Below are positions 44,623 through 53,032 of a DNA stretch of 64,000 bases, one piece after another (position 1 is the first letter of the stretch; each line of letters opens with the position of its first letter). The notes beneath the pieces were generated by a model. The model was not told where the DNA came from. It did no database searches and saw only the letters and a list, made by a program, of their open reading frames with translations. A program made the position numbers and the translations under genes. The stretch lies in contig NZ_JAJJOZ010000009.1 of NCBI RefSeq assembly GCF_021653995.1, positions 143,784 to 207,783 on the forward strand. The letters run 5' to 3'. The DNA is from Allopusillimonas lactea (lineage in GTDB: Bacteria; Pseudomonadota; Gammaproteobacteria; Burkholderiales; Burkholderiaceae_B).

Positions 44623-45027
44623 ATGGTCACGCTTTCAGCCGACTACCCCAGCGATGAAGACCGCGCTGCCGAACTGTCCGCCTCGCCGCCCACGACCGAC
44701 CCCATGGCGCCCGCGGTAGACGTATACGAAGATGACGACGGCCTGACGCTGTGGGCCGACATGCCGGGTGTGCCCAAGGATCAAGTCTCGGTCAACATCA
44801 AGGAAAACACCCTCACCATTGAGGGATCCATTTCCCTGGATCTGCCCGCGGGACTCACCGCGATCCACGCAGAGATCACCAGCCCGCGCTACCAACGCAT
44901 GTTCACGCTCTCGCGCGAACTCGATGCCGACAAAGTCCAGGCATCGTTCGTGGCGGGGGTGTTGCGCCTGCGTATCCCCAAGCTCATGCAAGAGCGCTCC
45001 CGGCGCATCGATGTGCGGGTGAACTAA
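44623..45027 (+). CDS. Small heat-shock protein, Hsp20 family (second of tandem pair)
   Basis: A 134-residue alpha-crystallin protein starting behind AAGGAGGACGCC. Domain core: LTLWADMPGVPKDQVSVNIKENTLTIEG and GVLRLRIPKLMQERSRRIDV. It is quite different in sequence from the first, so the pair is an old duplication and may form hetero-oligomers. Cotranscribed with it. Confidence 0.93.
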   Translation: MVTLSADYPSDEDRAAELSASPPTTDPMAPAVDVYEDDDGLTLWADMPGVPKDQVSVNIKENTLTIEGSISLDLPAGLTAIHAEITSPRYQRMFTLSRELDADKVQASFVAGVLRLRIPKLMQERSRRIDVRVN

Positions 45028-45255
45028 GTTGACGAGAAGAAGCCTTGAGGGCTGAATGCAGGCTGCACAACCATAGGGCACAGGACAGCGGACGATGGAC
45101 GGATAACGAAAGCCGCAGGAGAACACGCCGGGGATAGGTCAAGGCCGAACGGATAACGGATGCCGCCTCAGTGCGCCGGCCCGCACGAGCCAGCGCTGCC
45201 GGAGGGATACAATCTATAGCCAACATTTCCCAGTTTTTCGTCGGAGCCCACCGCC
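45028..45255. other. 228-bp gap before selD
   Basis: No gene recognised. Near 45205-45220 the plus strand reads GGATACAATCTATAG, which may contain a -10 element for selD, but the -35 region is unclear. No terminator was found for the Hsp20 pair. Confidence 0.35.
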
Positions 45256-46290
45256 ATGACCGAACCCATCCGCCTTACTCAGTACAGCCACGGGGCGGGT
45301 TGCGGCTGCAAGATCTCACCCAAGGTGCTCGACGTCATCCTGGCCGGAAGCGGCTCACAGACGTCGGACGCCAATCTCTGGGTCGGCAATACCTCGCGCG
45401 ACGACGCGGCTGTCTATGGCATCGACGCGCAGCGCGGCATTGTGTCCACCACAGATTTCTTCATGCCCATCGTCGACGACCCGTTCGACTTCGGCCGCAT
45501 CGCCGCCACCAACGCCATCAGCGACATCTACGCCATGGGCGGGCGCCCCATCATGGCTATCTCAATCCTGGGCTGGCCCGTCAACGTGCTCCCGCCCGAC
45601 GTCGCACGTGAAGTCGTGCGCGGCGGCCGCGCCGCCTGCGACGCGGCGGGTATCGTGCTCGCCGGCGGCCACTCCATCGATGCACCTGAGCCCATCTTCG
45701 GGCTGGCCGTCACCGGCACGGTCGACAAGGCCCACATGAAGCGCAACGACACAGCAACCGAAGGCTGTGCACTGTTCCTCACCAAGCCACTTGGCGTGGG
45801 CATCCTTACCACCGCTGAAAAAAAAGGAAAGCTGCGCCCGCAAGACGTCAACGTTGCTCGCGACTGGATGTGCACCCCCAATACCGCCGGCGCGCGCTTC
45901 GGTCTGCTGCCGCAAGTCAAAGCCATGACAGACGTCACCGGCTTCGGCCTGCTGGGCCACCTGCTCGAAATGGCCAACGGCAGCGGCCTGAGCGCCCGCA
46001 TCCACTACGACGCCGTGCCGCGCATCGACAGCGTCGCCCACTACCTGGCCGAAGGCTGTATCCCGGGTGGCACACTGCGCAACTTCGACAGCTACGGCCA
46101 GGGCGTCGCGCCGCTGCCCGAAGCGCAGCGCCATCTGTTGTGCGACCCGCAGACCAGCGGCGGCCTGCTGGTTGCCGTAGCAGCCGACGGCGTGGACGAG
46201 TTTCTTGATGTCGCCGCCGCCGAAGGCCTTGCCCTGGCGCCCATCGGCCACTTCGAAGCGCGCGGCGAGCATGGCGTAATTATTCAATGA
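45256..46290 (+). CDS. selD: Selenide, water dikinase (selenophosphate synthetase)
   Basis: A 344-residue protein whose N-terminus (RLTQYSHGAGCGCKISPKVL) is nearly that of E. coli SelD. The catalytic residue is Cys (C16), with the essential lysine K19. DFFMPIVDDPFDFGRIAATNAISD and the PurM/AIR-synthase-like domain follow. It makes selenophosphate from selenide and ATP. Its stop overlaps the mnmH start by 4 bp, so the product feeds tRNA selenation. Confidence 0.95.
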   Translation: MTEPIRLTQYSHGAGCGCKISPKVLDVILAGSGSQTSDANLWVGNTSRDDAAVYGIDAQRGIVSTTDFFMPIVDDPFDFGRIAATNAISDIYAMGGRPIMAISILGWPVNVLPPDVAREVVRGGRAACDAAGIVLAGGHSIDAPEPIFGLAVTGTVDKAHMKRNDTATEGCALFLTKPLGVGILTTAEKKGKLRPQDVNVARDWMCTPNTAGARFGLLPQVKAMTDVTGFGLLGHLLEMANGSGLSARIHYDAVPRIDSVAHYLAEGCIPGGTLRNFDSYGQGVAPLPEAQRHLLCDPQTSGGLLVAVAADGVDEFLDVAAAEGLALAPIGHFEARGEHGVIIQ

Positions 46291-47411
46291 TGATTCAAGA
46301 CACCCGCGCGGACACGTACGAAGAGACTCGCGACTACCAAGCGCTGTTTGTCAACGACATCCCGCTGCTTGATGTCCGTGCACCGGTCGAGTTCATAAAA
46401 GGCGCATTCCCTTGCGCCACCAACATGCCGCTCATGAACGACGAAGAGCGGCAAGCCGTGGGCATCCGCTACAAACGGCAAGGCCAAGAAGCCGCCATCG
46501 AACTCGGGTACCAGCTCGTGTCAGGCCCACTGCGCGAAGCCCGCATCCAGGCCTGGGCAAACTTCGCGCGCCAGCATCCACACGGTTATCTGTACTGCTT
46601 TCGCGGCGGGCTGCGCTCGCGCATCACCCAACAGTGGCTGAACGAAGCTGGCATCACCTACCCCCGCGTGGCCGGCGGCTACAAGGCCATGCGCAATTAC
46701 CTGATCAACGAGCTAGATCGTGCCGTAGCCGAATGCGACCTTACCCTGCTGGGCGGCCTGACGGGCACCGGCAAAACAGAACTGCTGGTACAGCTGCCGC
46801 ACGCCATAGACCTCGAAGGCCATGCGCATCACCGCGGCTCCAGCTTCGGCAAGCATGCCACCCCGCAACCGGCGCAGATCGACTTCGAGAACCGCATCGC
46901 CATCGACCTGATCAAGAAGCGCGCCCGAGGCATGCGGCAGTTCATCCTCGAAGAAGAGGGCCGCATGGTGGGCAGCTGCTGCCTGCCCGAGCCACTACGG
47001 CTGGCCATGCAGCAACATAGCATCGTCTGGCTGGAAGACAGCCTGGACAACCGCGTGCAGCGCATTCTCAAAGACTACGTCATTGACCTGGCAGCCGAAT
47101 TCACCGCCCTGCACGGCCCCGATGCCGGCCTGGCAGCCTTTGCCGCCCAACTGCGCCAAAGCCTGGCCAACATTACCCGCCGCCTGGGCGCGCAGCGCTA
47201 TGCCGAACTCGCCGCGCTGATGGACGAAGCCTTGGTTGTGCAACTGCGCACAGGCGACGTGGCACTGCACACGCAATGGATACACCACCTGCTGAACGAC
47301 TACTACGACCCCATGTACGCATATCAACGCGACAGCAAGGGCGAACGCATCGTCTTTCGCGGCGACCGCGACGCCGTGATGGCGTATTTACTGGAGCGAC
47401 AGGGGCGCTGA
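46287..47411 (+). CDS. mnmH: tRNA 2-selenouridine synthase
   Basis: A 374-residue protein: N-terminal rhodanese domain (LLDVRAPVEFIKGAFPCATNMPLM; catalytic cysteine in YLYCFRGGLRSR at about residue 104) and a P-loop domain (GGLTGTGKTELL, about 156-166). It geranylates and then selenates 2-thiouridine at the wobble position of certain tRNAs. Directly coupled to selD. No selA or selB is nearby. Confidence 0.95.
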   Translation: MMIQDTRADTYEETRDYQALFVNDIPLLDVRAPVEFIKGAFPCATNMPLMNDEERQAVGIRYKRQGQEAAIELGYQLVSGPLREARIQAWANFARQHPHGYLYCFRGGLRSRITQQWLNEAGITYPRVAGGYKAMRNYLINELDRAVAECDLTLLGGLTGTGKTELLVQLPHAIDLEGHAHHRGSSFGKHATPQPAQIDFENRIAIDLIKKRARGMRQFILEEEGRMVGSCCLPEPLRLAMQQHSIVWLEDSLDNRVQRILKDYVIDLAAEFTALHGPDAGLAAFAAQLRQSLANITRRLGAQRYAELAALMDEALVVQLRTGDVALHTQWIHHLLNDYYDPMYAYQRDSKGERIVFRGDRDAVMAYLLERQGR

Positions 47412-47610
47412 CGCCTTTGTACACTTCGAAGTGCTGCACGCAGGTACGTCAACCAACCGCAGCCGCTTCGATCGCAGCGATGGCCACGTCACCCTTGATC
47501 GCGAAAATAAAAAGGGCACTGTCGACATCGTCGTGCACCCAGCGCCAGATGTCGAGCGCATCTGGCGCCTTCACGCGATGTACATTGGCAGCAAAACCCT
47601 ACTCACGTGA
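47410..47610 (+). pseudogene. YceI-family gene remnant
   Basis: In the frame starting at 47410 the sequence encodes AFVHFEVLHAGTSTNRSRF, followed by D-R-S-D-G-H-V-T-L-D and K-G-T-V-D-I. This is the conserved N-terminal sheet of YceI lipocalin-like periplasmic proteins. It then loses similarity and stops at TGA 47608-47610. No start codon or signal peptide is present because mnmH occupies the upstream DNA. A decayed fragment of about 65 codons. Confidence 0.65.
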
Positions 47611-47618
47611 TCACCCCC

Positions 47619-48665
47619 ATGAACGCACTCACAAACCGTGGCGTCGCAGCGGCTCTCAGCGCCGCCGTGCTCTTTGGCGCGGGTACGCCGGCTGTAAAGA
47701 TGTTGCTGGCCCATGCAAGCCCTTGGTTGATGGCGGGCATTGTGTACTTGGGTTCCGGCCTGGGGTTATGGGTCTACCGGCTGCTCCGCGCCGCGCCTGC
47801 AGTGCGGCTTGAACGCCGCGAAACAGGCTGGCTTGCCGCTGCCGTCATTGCTGGCGGCATGCTGGGGCCACTGCTGCTGATGAGCGGCCTGTCGGCGATG
47901 GCCGCATCCGATGCCTCATTGCTCCTGAACGCCGAAGGCGTCTTCACGGCGGTGCTTGCCTGGTTTGTGTTCAAAGAGAACGTCGACGGCCGCATCGCCC
48001 TGGGGATGCTTGCCATCGTTGCGGGCGCCATCGTGCTGAGCTGGCCCGCACAGCAAGCAGGGCTGACAGGCCTATGGCCAGCCCTTGCCGTCCTGGGCGC
48101 CTGCCTGTGTTGGGCCATCGACAACAACCTGACCCGCAAAGTGTCTGTTGCCGATGCGTCCTTCATCGCAATGGTAAAAGGCCTGGCCGCCGGCGCCACC
48201 AACCTGGTGCTCGCCCTGGCCACCGGCGCTGCATTGCCGTCAGTGGGCATCATCACCCTCGGCGCTATCATCGGTTTTCTTAGTTACGGAACAAGCCTCG
48301 TCCTGTTCGTCATCGCCTTGCGGCACCTGGGCACCGCACGCACCGGAGCCTACTTCTCGATAGCCCCCTTCGCCGGCACCCTGCTCGCCATCGTCCTGCT
48401 GGGCGAGCCAGCGTCACCCAGGCTGCTGATAGCAGGCCTCTTGATGGCAATCGGCGTGTGGCTGCATCTCACCGAAAAGCACCACCACGCACATACTCAC
48501 GATGCCCTGGAACACAGCCACGAACACGAACACGACGAACATCACCAGCACATGCATGCGGATGGCTCAACACCCGTTGGGCGGCACACGCATTGGCATC
48601 GGCACGCGCCCATCACCCACGCGCATGAGCATTACCCGGATATTCATCATCAGCATAAGCATTGA
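47619..48665 (+). CDS. EamA-family DMT permease with histidine-rich C-terminal tail
   Basis: A 348-residue protein (GTG at 47607 is an alternative start) with ten transmembrane segments in two EamA repeats (FGAGTPAVKMLLAHASPWLMAG; DASLLLNAEGVFTAVLAWFVFKENV). After the last helix comes a 61-residue tail with 24 histidines in HxH and HEHEH patterns, coded at 48480-48662. Such tails bind Ni, Co or Zn ions. A metal or metal-complex exporter or metal-regulated permease is an inference. It follows the selenium genes and the YceI remnant. Confidence 0.88.
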   Translation: MNALTNRGVAAALSAAVLFGAGTPAVKMLLAHASPWLMAGIVYLGSGLGLWVYRLLRAAPAVRLERRETGWLAAAVIAGGMLGPLLLMSGLSAMAASDASLLLNAEGVFTAVLAWFVFKENVDGRIALGMLAIVAGAIVLSWPAQQAGLTGLWPALAVLGACLCWAIDNNLTRKVSVADASFIAMVKGLAAGATNLVLALATGAALPSVGIITLGAIIGFLSYGTSLVLFVIALRHLGTARTGAYFSIAPFAGTLLAIVLLGEPASPRLLIAGLLMAIGVWLHLTEKHHHAHTHDALEHSHEHEHDEHHQHMHADGSTPVGRHTHWHRHAPITHAHEHYPDIHHQHKH

Positions 48666-48678
48666 TACGGTGTAAGTC

Positions 48679-48747
48679 GTGGGCCGGCGCTCTCACGCAC
48701 AGGCTCTGCGCCTATGGATGAACGGCGCCTTCGTCGGCACGTGGAGT
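48679..48747 (+). pseudogene. hipA 5'-end remnant
   Basis: Starting at GTG 48679 the DNA encodes MGRRSHAQALRLWMNGAFVG, matching the first residues of the complete HipA at 57939 (MGRRSHLQVLYLWMNGAFVG) with about ten base differences in 66 bp. Similarity stops after the tryptophan codon near 48747, just before the end of the opposing regulator gene. It is a leftover of a second hipA gene. Confidence 0.75.
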
Positions 48748-48776
48748 GGCCGGGGCTCGAGGCGCGAGCGAACGCC

Positions 48777-49625
48777 TCAGGCGCGATCCGCCTTGCGCGT
48801 CAGACGGCGAGCCCGTGAAGCCACCGCACGGCGCGACATTTCCGAGTCAAGAATCAGGCGCCCATGCAGCCGACCGTGCAGGCGCTGCACGGATGCCTGC
48901 GCGTCCTGCATGTGCTCGCGCATGAGGGTGCGTACGGTCTCGGCATCGCGCGCGCGGGCGGCCGCCAGCAGCCGCCGGTGGTAGTCAACGTTGCTGGCGC
49001 CGAAATGCTGCTGTTCGTGCATCGGCATCTGGTTGTCGTAGACCGTGAGCTGACGCAGCATCTGGTTGATCATTTCGCACATGAAGCGCAGGAAAGGATT
49101 GGGGCTGGCAGCGGCCAGAATGTCATGAAAGGTCATGTCTTCCTGGCGCTGCGAGAGCTGGTCGGCATCCGGGTCGCTCAGGGGATCGCATTCTTTGATG
49201 TTGCGCTCCAGCGCTTCGAATTGTGCCTCGGTCAAGTGCGGCACGGCGCTGGCGGCGAGTTCAGGCTCCAGCAGCTTGCGCGCCTGATAGATGTCGTCGA
49301 TCGAGACTTCCTTGAAGAACAAATAGTTCTGCATGAGCTGGAACGCCCGGTCCAGCGGCACCTCGACCGCCATGCCGCCGCCGCTGGGCCCGGTGGTCAC
49401 CCGGATCAGGCCCTGAACCTCCAGTGACTTCAAGGCCTCGCGCACGGTGCTCTTGCTGACGTTGAACATTTCCTGCAGCTCGGTCTCGCGTGGCAGGCGA
49501 TCGCCCGGCAGCAGGTTTTTGGCCGTCATGAGGCGCTTGATTTCTTCAGCGACCAGATCGCTGCGCTTGGGCTGCGCCACGCTGCGCGCCACGGCCAGTC
49601 GTTTGCCTCGTGTGACGTTCAACAA
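48777..49625 (-). CDS. FadR/GntR-family regulator (FCD) of the Liv-type operon
   Basis: A 282-residue regulator. The TTG start at 49625 is supported by AAGGAG upstream (a second TTG follows directly). The winged helix is at about 25-90 (LPGDRLPRETELQEMFNVSKSTVREALKSLEVQGLI), followed by the FCD domain (ARKLLEPELAASAV; DMTFHDILAAASPNP; VDYHRRLLAAARARDAE). It is divergent from the ABC operon at 49864 and most likely represses it by binding the palindrome at 49748. Confidence 0.9.
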   Translation of the reverse strand: MLNVTRGKRLAVARSVAQPKRSDLVAEEIKRLMTAKNLLPGDRLPRETELQEMFNVSKSTVREALKSLEVQGLIRVTTGPSGGGMAVEVPLDRAFQLMQNYLFFKEVSIDDIYQARKLLEPELAASAVPHLTEAQFEALERNIKECDPLSDPDADQLSQRQEDMTFHDILAAASPNPFLRFMCEMINQMLRQLTVYDNQMPMHEQQHFGASNVDYHRRLLAAARARDAETVRTLMREHMQDAQASVQRLHGRLHGRLILDSEMSRRAVASRARRLTRKADRA

Positions 49626-49712
49626 TTCTGCTCCTTGGCCTATTCACAACCTTTTCCGTCCCGTGCGCAGGCGGCGAACGGCGCCTTCGGGTTTCACCTG
49701 AGATGAATTGGC

Positions 49713-49741
49713 TTGACATGAAAATTTCAGAAATTCATTAT
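49713..49741 (+). promoter_or_regulatory. Sigma-70-type promoter of the Liv-type operon
   Basis: A perfect -35 TTGACA at 49713-49718 is followed after 17 bp by CATTAT (49736-49741) as -10. Transcription would start near 49748, at the edge of the palindrome. Confidence 0.6.
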
Positions 49742-49747
49742 ACCAAT

Positions 49748-49775
49748 AATCCTATTTATCATGATAAATAGGATT
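49748..49775. promoter_or_regulatory. Perfect 28-bp palindrome, candidate FadR/GntR operator
   Basis: The half-site AATCCTATTTATCA is followed directly by its exact reverse complement. It lies just downstream of the predicted -10, in an AT-rich gap between the divergent regulator and transporter genes. Its position at the transcription start suits repression. Confidence 0.7.
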
Positions 49776-49863
49776 GTCTTCCGAGGGCTCCCGGCACAGA
49801 TGGAACACCGCCGACAAGGCCCCATCCATCGACACGCCGCCTTCGGCGGCCAGGAGACATCAC

Positions 49864-51063
49864 GTGAATCGCCGCGACCTACTCAAATTGACAGCGCTGA
49901 GCGCCCTCCCCGGATCCTTGCTTTCGGCGCGTGCCGCCATGGCCCAGGCCGACACCATCCAGTTCGGCTGTCCAGTCCCGATTTCCGGCGCGTTCGCCGC
50001 CAACGGCAAGTTTGCCGATATCGGCATGAAGCTGGCACTGGAGGAATACGGTAAAGTCTTGGGCAAGCCGCTCTCCTATACCGCCCTGGACACCGAGGGC
50101 AAGCCAGCCACCGCCGTGCGCAAGGTGCAAGAGGCGGCACGCCAGCGCGGCACTAAGTTCTTCGCGGGCGGCATTCTGTCGTCCGAGTCGCTGGCCATGG
50201 GCAAGGAAATCGAGCGTCTGGGCGGCGTGTTCATCACCACCGCCGGCGCTGACGAAATCACGGGCACTGACTGCAATCGCGCCACATTCCGCTGGTCGGT
50301 CCCCACGTTCGGCGCCATCAACCAGACGGTGCGCCCATTGATTGACCTGCACCCCAACGCCAAGCGGTGGTACACCATCACGCCGCAGTACGTATTCGGC
50401 GACGGCCTGCTCAACGCGGCCAAGGCGATCTTCAAGGAAAAAGGCCTCGAGCACGTCGGCAACAGCTACCACTCGCTAACGGAAAAAGAATTCAGCGGCC
50501 ATCTGACCAACGCCATGGCGGCCAAGCCCGACGTGCTGCTATTGCTGAACTTCGGCTCGCAAAACTCCGACACGCTGCGCCAGGCCGTCAGCTTCGGCAT
50601 GAAGAAGAACATGGTCATCCTGGTAGCCTGGGCCTCGGGCCTTGAGCAATTCGAGAGCCTGGGCGCCGACACCTGTGAGGGCGTCTATTTCGGCGCCCAG
50701 TACTGGCACGGCATCGACAGCTCGGCGAACGCGGCGCTGGTCAAGCTGTGCGGCGACAAGCTCGGCTACAACCCCAACTACAGCCTGGCGGGCTCGTACA
50801 CCTGCACCCGGATCATGCTGGACGCCATCGCCAAGGCGAACAGCGCCGACCCCGCGCAGGTCATCAAGGCCATGGAAGGCATGCAGTACGAGGGCCTGAC
50901 CGGGTCCGAGACCATCCGCGCCGCGGACCACCAGGTGCTCAAGAATTACTACCTGCTCAAGGCCAAGGCCAAGTCCGCCATGAAGGACAAGGACGACTAC
51001 GCCGACATCATCAGCAGCGGCCAGTCCTTTCTGTCGCCCGAACAGGCGGGCTGCAAGCTCTAG
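49864..51063 (+). CDS. Branched-chain-amino-acid-type ABC substrate-binding protein, Tat-exported
   Basis: A 399-residue Leu/Ile/Val-type (Peripla_BP_6) binding protein. The GTG at 49864 is chosen because AGGAG precedes it and a twin-arginine signal begins right after it (NRRDLLKLTALSALPGSLLS). The mature start (IQFGCPVPISGAFAANGKFADIGMKLALEEYG) is typical. Ligands of this family range from amino acids to amides and urea; the downstream carbamoylase suggests a carbamoyl or amide compound. Confidence 0.9.
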   Translation: MNRRDLLKLTALSALPGSLLSARAAMAQADTIQFGCPVPISGAFAANGKFADIGMKLALEEYGKVLGKPLSYTALDTEGKPATAVRKVQEAARQRGTKFFAGGILSSESLAMGKEIERLGGVFITTAGADEITGTDCNRATFRWSVPTFGAINQTVRPLIDLHPNAKRWYTITPQYVFGDGLLNAAKAIFKEKGLEHVGNSYHSLTEKEFSGHLTNAMAAKPDVLLLLNFGSQNSDTLRQAVSFGMKKNMVILVAWASGLEQFESLGADTCEGVYFGAQYWHGIDSSANAALVKLCGDKLGYNPNYSLAGSYTCTRIMLDAIAKANSADPAQVIKAMEGMQYEGLTGSETIRAADHQVLKNYYLLKAKAKSAMKDKDDYADIISSGQSFLSPEQAGCKL

Positions 51064-51182
51064 GTTCGGCCTCGCCGCGCACGGATGCCTGTATCCGCGC
51101 GGGCGACCCCAACCGAATGGCGGGGGCCCGGCCCCAACCGCGCCCCCGCCCATCTCTTGCGTCCGCCCGGACAAAGGCCCTC

Positions 51183-52040
51183 ATGAACGTTTACCTGCTG
51201 CAAGTCATCAACGGCATAGGCATCGGCATGCTCTACTTCCTGCTGGCGGTGGGGATGTCGATCATCTTTGGCCTGCTCCGATTCGTCAACTTCGCCCACG
51301 GCGCGTTCTATCTGCTGGGCGCCTATTTCTGCTTCCAAGCCGTCGAATGGGGCCTGGACTTCTGGCTGGCACTGGCCATCGTGCCGCTGGCAGTGGGCTT
51401 CATGGGCTGGGCGCTCGAACGCATCGTGCTGCGCCACGTCTACGACAAGGCGCATGAATTCCACATCCTCCTGACGGTCGGCCTGGCCCTGATCATCCAG
51501 GAAGCCGTGATCATGGTCTGGGGGCCGATCGGCGAGAACGTCGCCCCGCCCGACATCCTGTCGGGCGTGGTCATGTGGGGCTCCTTCATCTATCCCAAGT
51601 ACCGGCTATTCGTGATCGTCTTCACCGCGGTGATCGCCGCCGGACTGTGGTGGCTGCTGGAAGGCACCCGGCTGGGCAGCGCGGTGCGCGCCGGCAGCGA
51701 ATCCACGGACATGGTCTCGCTGCTGGGCATCAACGTCACACAGATCTTCAGCCTGACTTTCGGGCTGGGCGTGGCCACTGCCGCGCTGGCCGGCGTGCTG
51801 GCCGCACCCATCCGCGGCGCCGAGCCCTTCATGGGTCTTGAGGCCCTGGGCATCGCCTTCGTGGTGGTGGTGGTGGGCGGCATGGGCCGGTTCTCGGGCG
51901 CCCTGGTGGGCGGCCTGCTGATAGGCATCGTACAAAGCCTGATGAGTTCGATATGGCCCCAAGGCGCGCAACTCATGATCTACGTGGCCATGGGCGCGGT
52001 GCTGCTGCTGCGTCCGTACGGGCTGCTCGGGAGGGGATGA
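51183..52040 (+). CDS. livH: Branched-chain-type ABC permease, LivH-like
   Basis: A 285-residue permease. The ATG at 51183 opens directly into LQVINGIGIGMLYFLLAVGM and FGLLRFVNFAHGAFYLLGAY, the canonical LivH N-terminus. About eight transmembrane segments. It overlaps livM by 4 bp. The 119-bp gap after the binding-protein gene is Pro/Gly-coding-like GC-rich DNA with no gene. Confidence 0.92.
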   Translation: MNVYLLQVINGIGIGMLYFLLAVGMSIIFGLLRFVNFAHGAFYLLGAYFCFQAVEWGLDFWLALAIVPLAVGFMGWALERIVLRHVYDKAHEFHILLTVGLALIIQEAVIMVWGPIGENVAPPDILSGVVMWGSFIYPKYRLFVIVFTAVIAAGLWWLLEGTRLGSAVRAGSESTDMVSLLGINVTQIFSLTFGLGVATAALAGVLAAPIRGAEPFMGLEALGIAFVVVVVGGMGRFSGALVGGLLIGIVQSLMSSIWPQGAQLMIYVAMGAVLLLRPYGLLGRG

Positions 52041-53032
52041 TGCAGGCGATCAAGGACAATCACCAATTTCTGATGGCCCTGGCCGTCGTGCTGGCCATGC
52101 CGCTGTTCATCGATTCGGGGTCGCTGGCCTCGGAGGTGCTGATCTACGCACTGGCCGTGCTGGGCTGCAACCTGCTGCTGGGCTTTACGGGCCTGCTCTC
52201 GTTCGGCCAGGGGATATTTTTCGGGGTAGGCAGCTACACATTGGGCAATCTGCTGGTGCGCCTGGACCTGCCGCTGGCCGTGACGCTGCCGTTGACGATC
52301 CTGGCCGGGGTGGCCAGCGCTGTCTTTGTGGGCTCGCTCGCCATCCGGCGGCGCAACGTATATTTCGCTCTGCTGACGCTGGCGATGGCCCAGATGTTCT
52401 ACTTCCTGGCTTACACCATGACCGACGTGACGGGCGGCGACAATGGCCTGCTGGACGTGCCACGCCCGCCGCTGTCGATCCTGGGGGTGGAATTGCTGTC
52501 GCTGGAATCTCCCTGGCAGTTCTACCGCTTCGTCGCACTGTGCTTCCTCGTGTCGTTCTGGCTACTGCAGCGGGTCACCACCTCAGTGTTCGGGCGCACC
52601 CTGCTGGCCATCCGCGACAATGAGACGCGCGCGGCCGCAGTGGGCTATGACGTGCACGGCCTGAAACTCGTGGTCTTTGCGCTGTCGGGCGGCGTCACGG
52701 CGCTGGCCGGCGGGCTGCTGGCGATGATGGCCGGCATCGCGCCGCTGTCCAGCATCGAATACCACAGCAGCGAAATGATCCTGGTCATGACCATCATCGG
52801 CGGCACAGCCAACCTGTTCGCCTCGCTTCTGGGTGCGGGATTCTATGTACTGACGGCAGACTGGCTTTCGTTCATCTGGCCGCGCTGGCTGCTCCTGCTG
52901 GGCCTGCTGCTCATGGTGATCAGCCTGTACATGCAGCGCGGCTTGTGGGGGGTGTTGGAAAGCCTATGGCACCTGCTGCGCGGTCGCCGCGGCGTATCGG
53001 CCGAAACCACTCAACCGGAGCAGCGCCCATGA
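52037..53032 (+). CDS. livM: Branched-chain-type ABC permease, LivM-like
   Basis: A 331-residue permease starting at 52037 behind GGGAGGGG. LivM hallmarks are NLLLGFTGLLSFGQGIFFGVGSY and SVFGRTLLAIRDNETRAAAVGYDV. It pairs with LivH to form the channel. The C-terminal 30 residues are hydrophilic. Overlaps livG by 4 bp. Confidence 0.92.
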   Translation: MMQAIKDNHQFLMALAVVLAMPLFIDSGSLASEVLIYALAVLGCNLLLGFTGLLSFGQGIFFGVGSYTLGNLLVRLDLPLAVTLPLTILAGVASAVFVGSLAIRRRNVYFALLTLAMAQMFYFLAYTMTDVTGGDNGLLDVPRPPLSILGVELLSLESPWQFYRFVALCFLVSFWLLQRVTTSVFGRTLLAIRDNETRAAAVGYDVHGLKLVVFALSGGVTALAGGLLAMMAGIAPLSSIEYHSSEMILVMTIIGGTANLFASLLGAGFYVLTADWLSFIWPRWLLLLGLLLMVISLYMQRGLWGVLESLWHLLRGRRGVSAETTQPEQRP

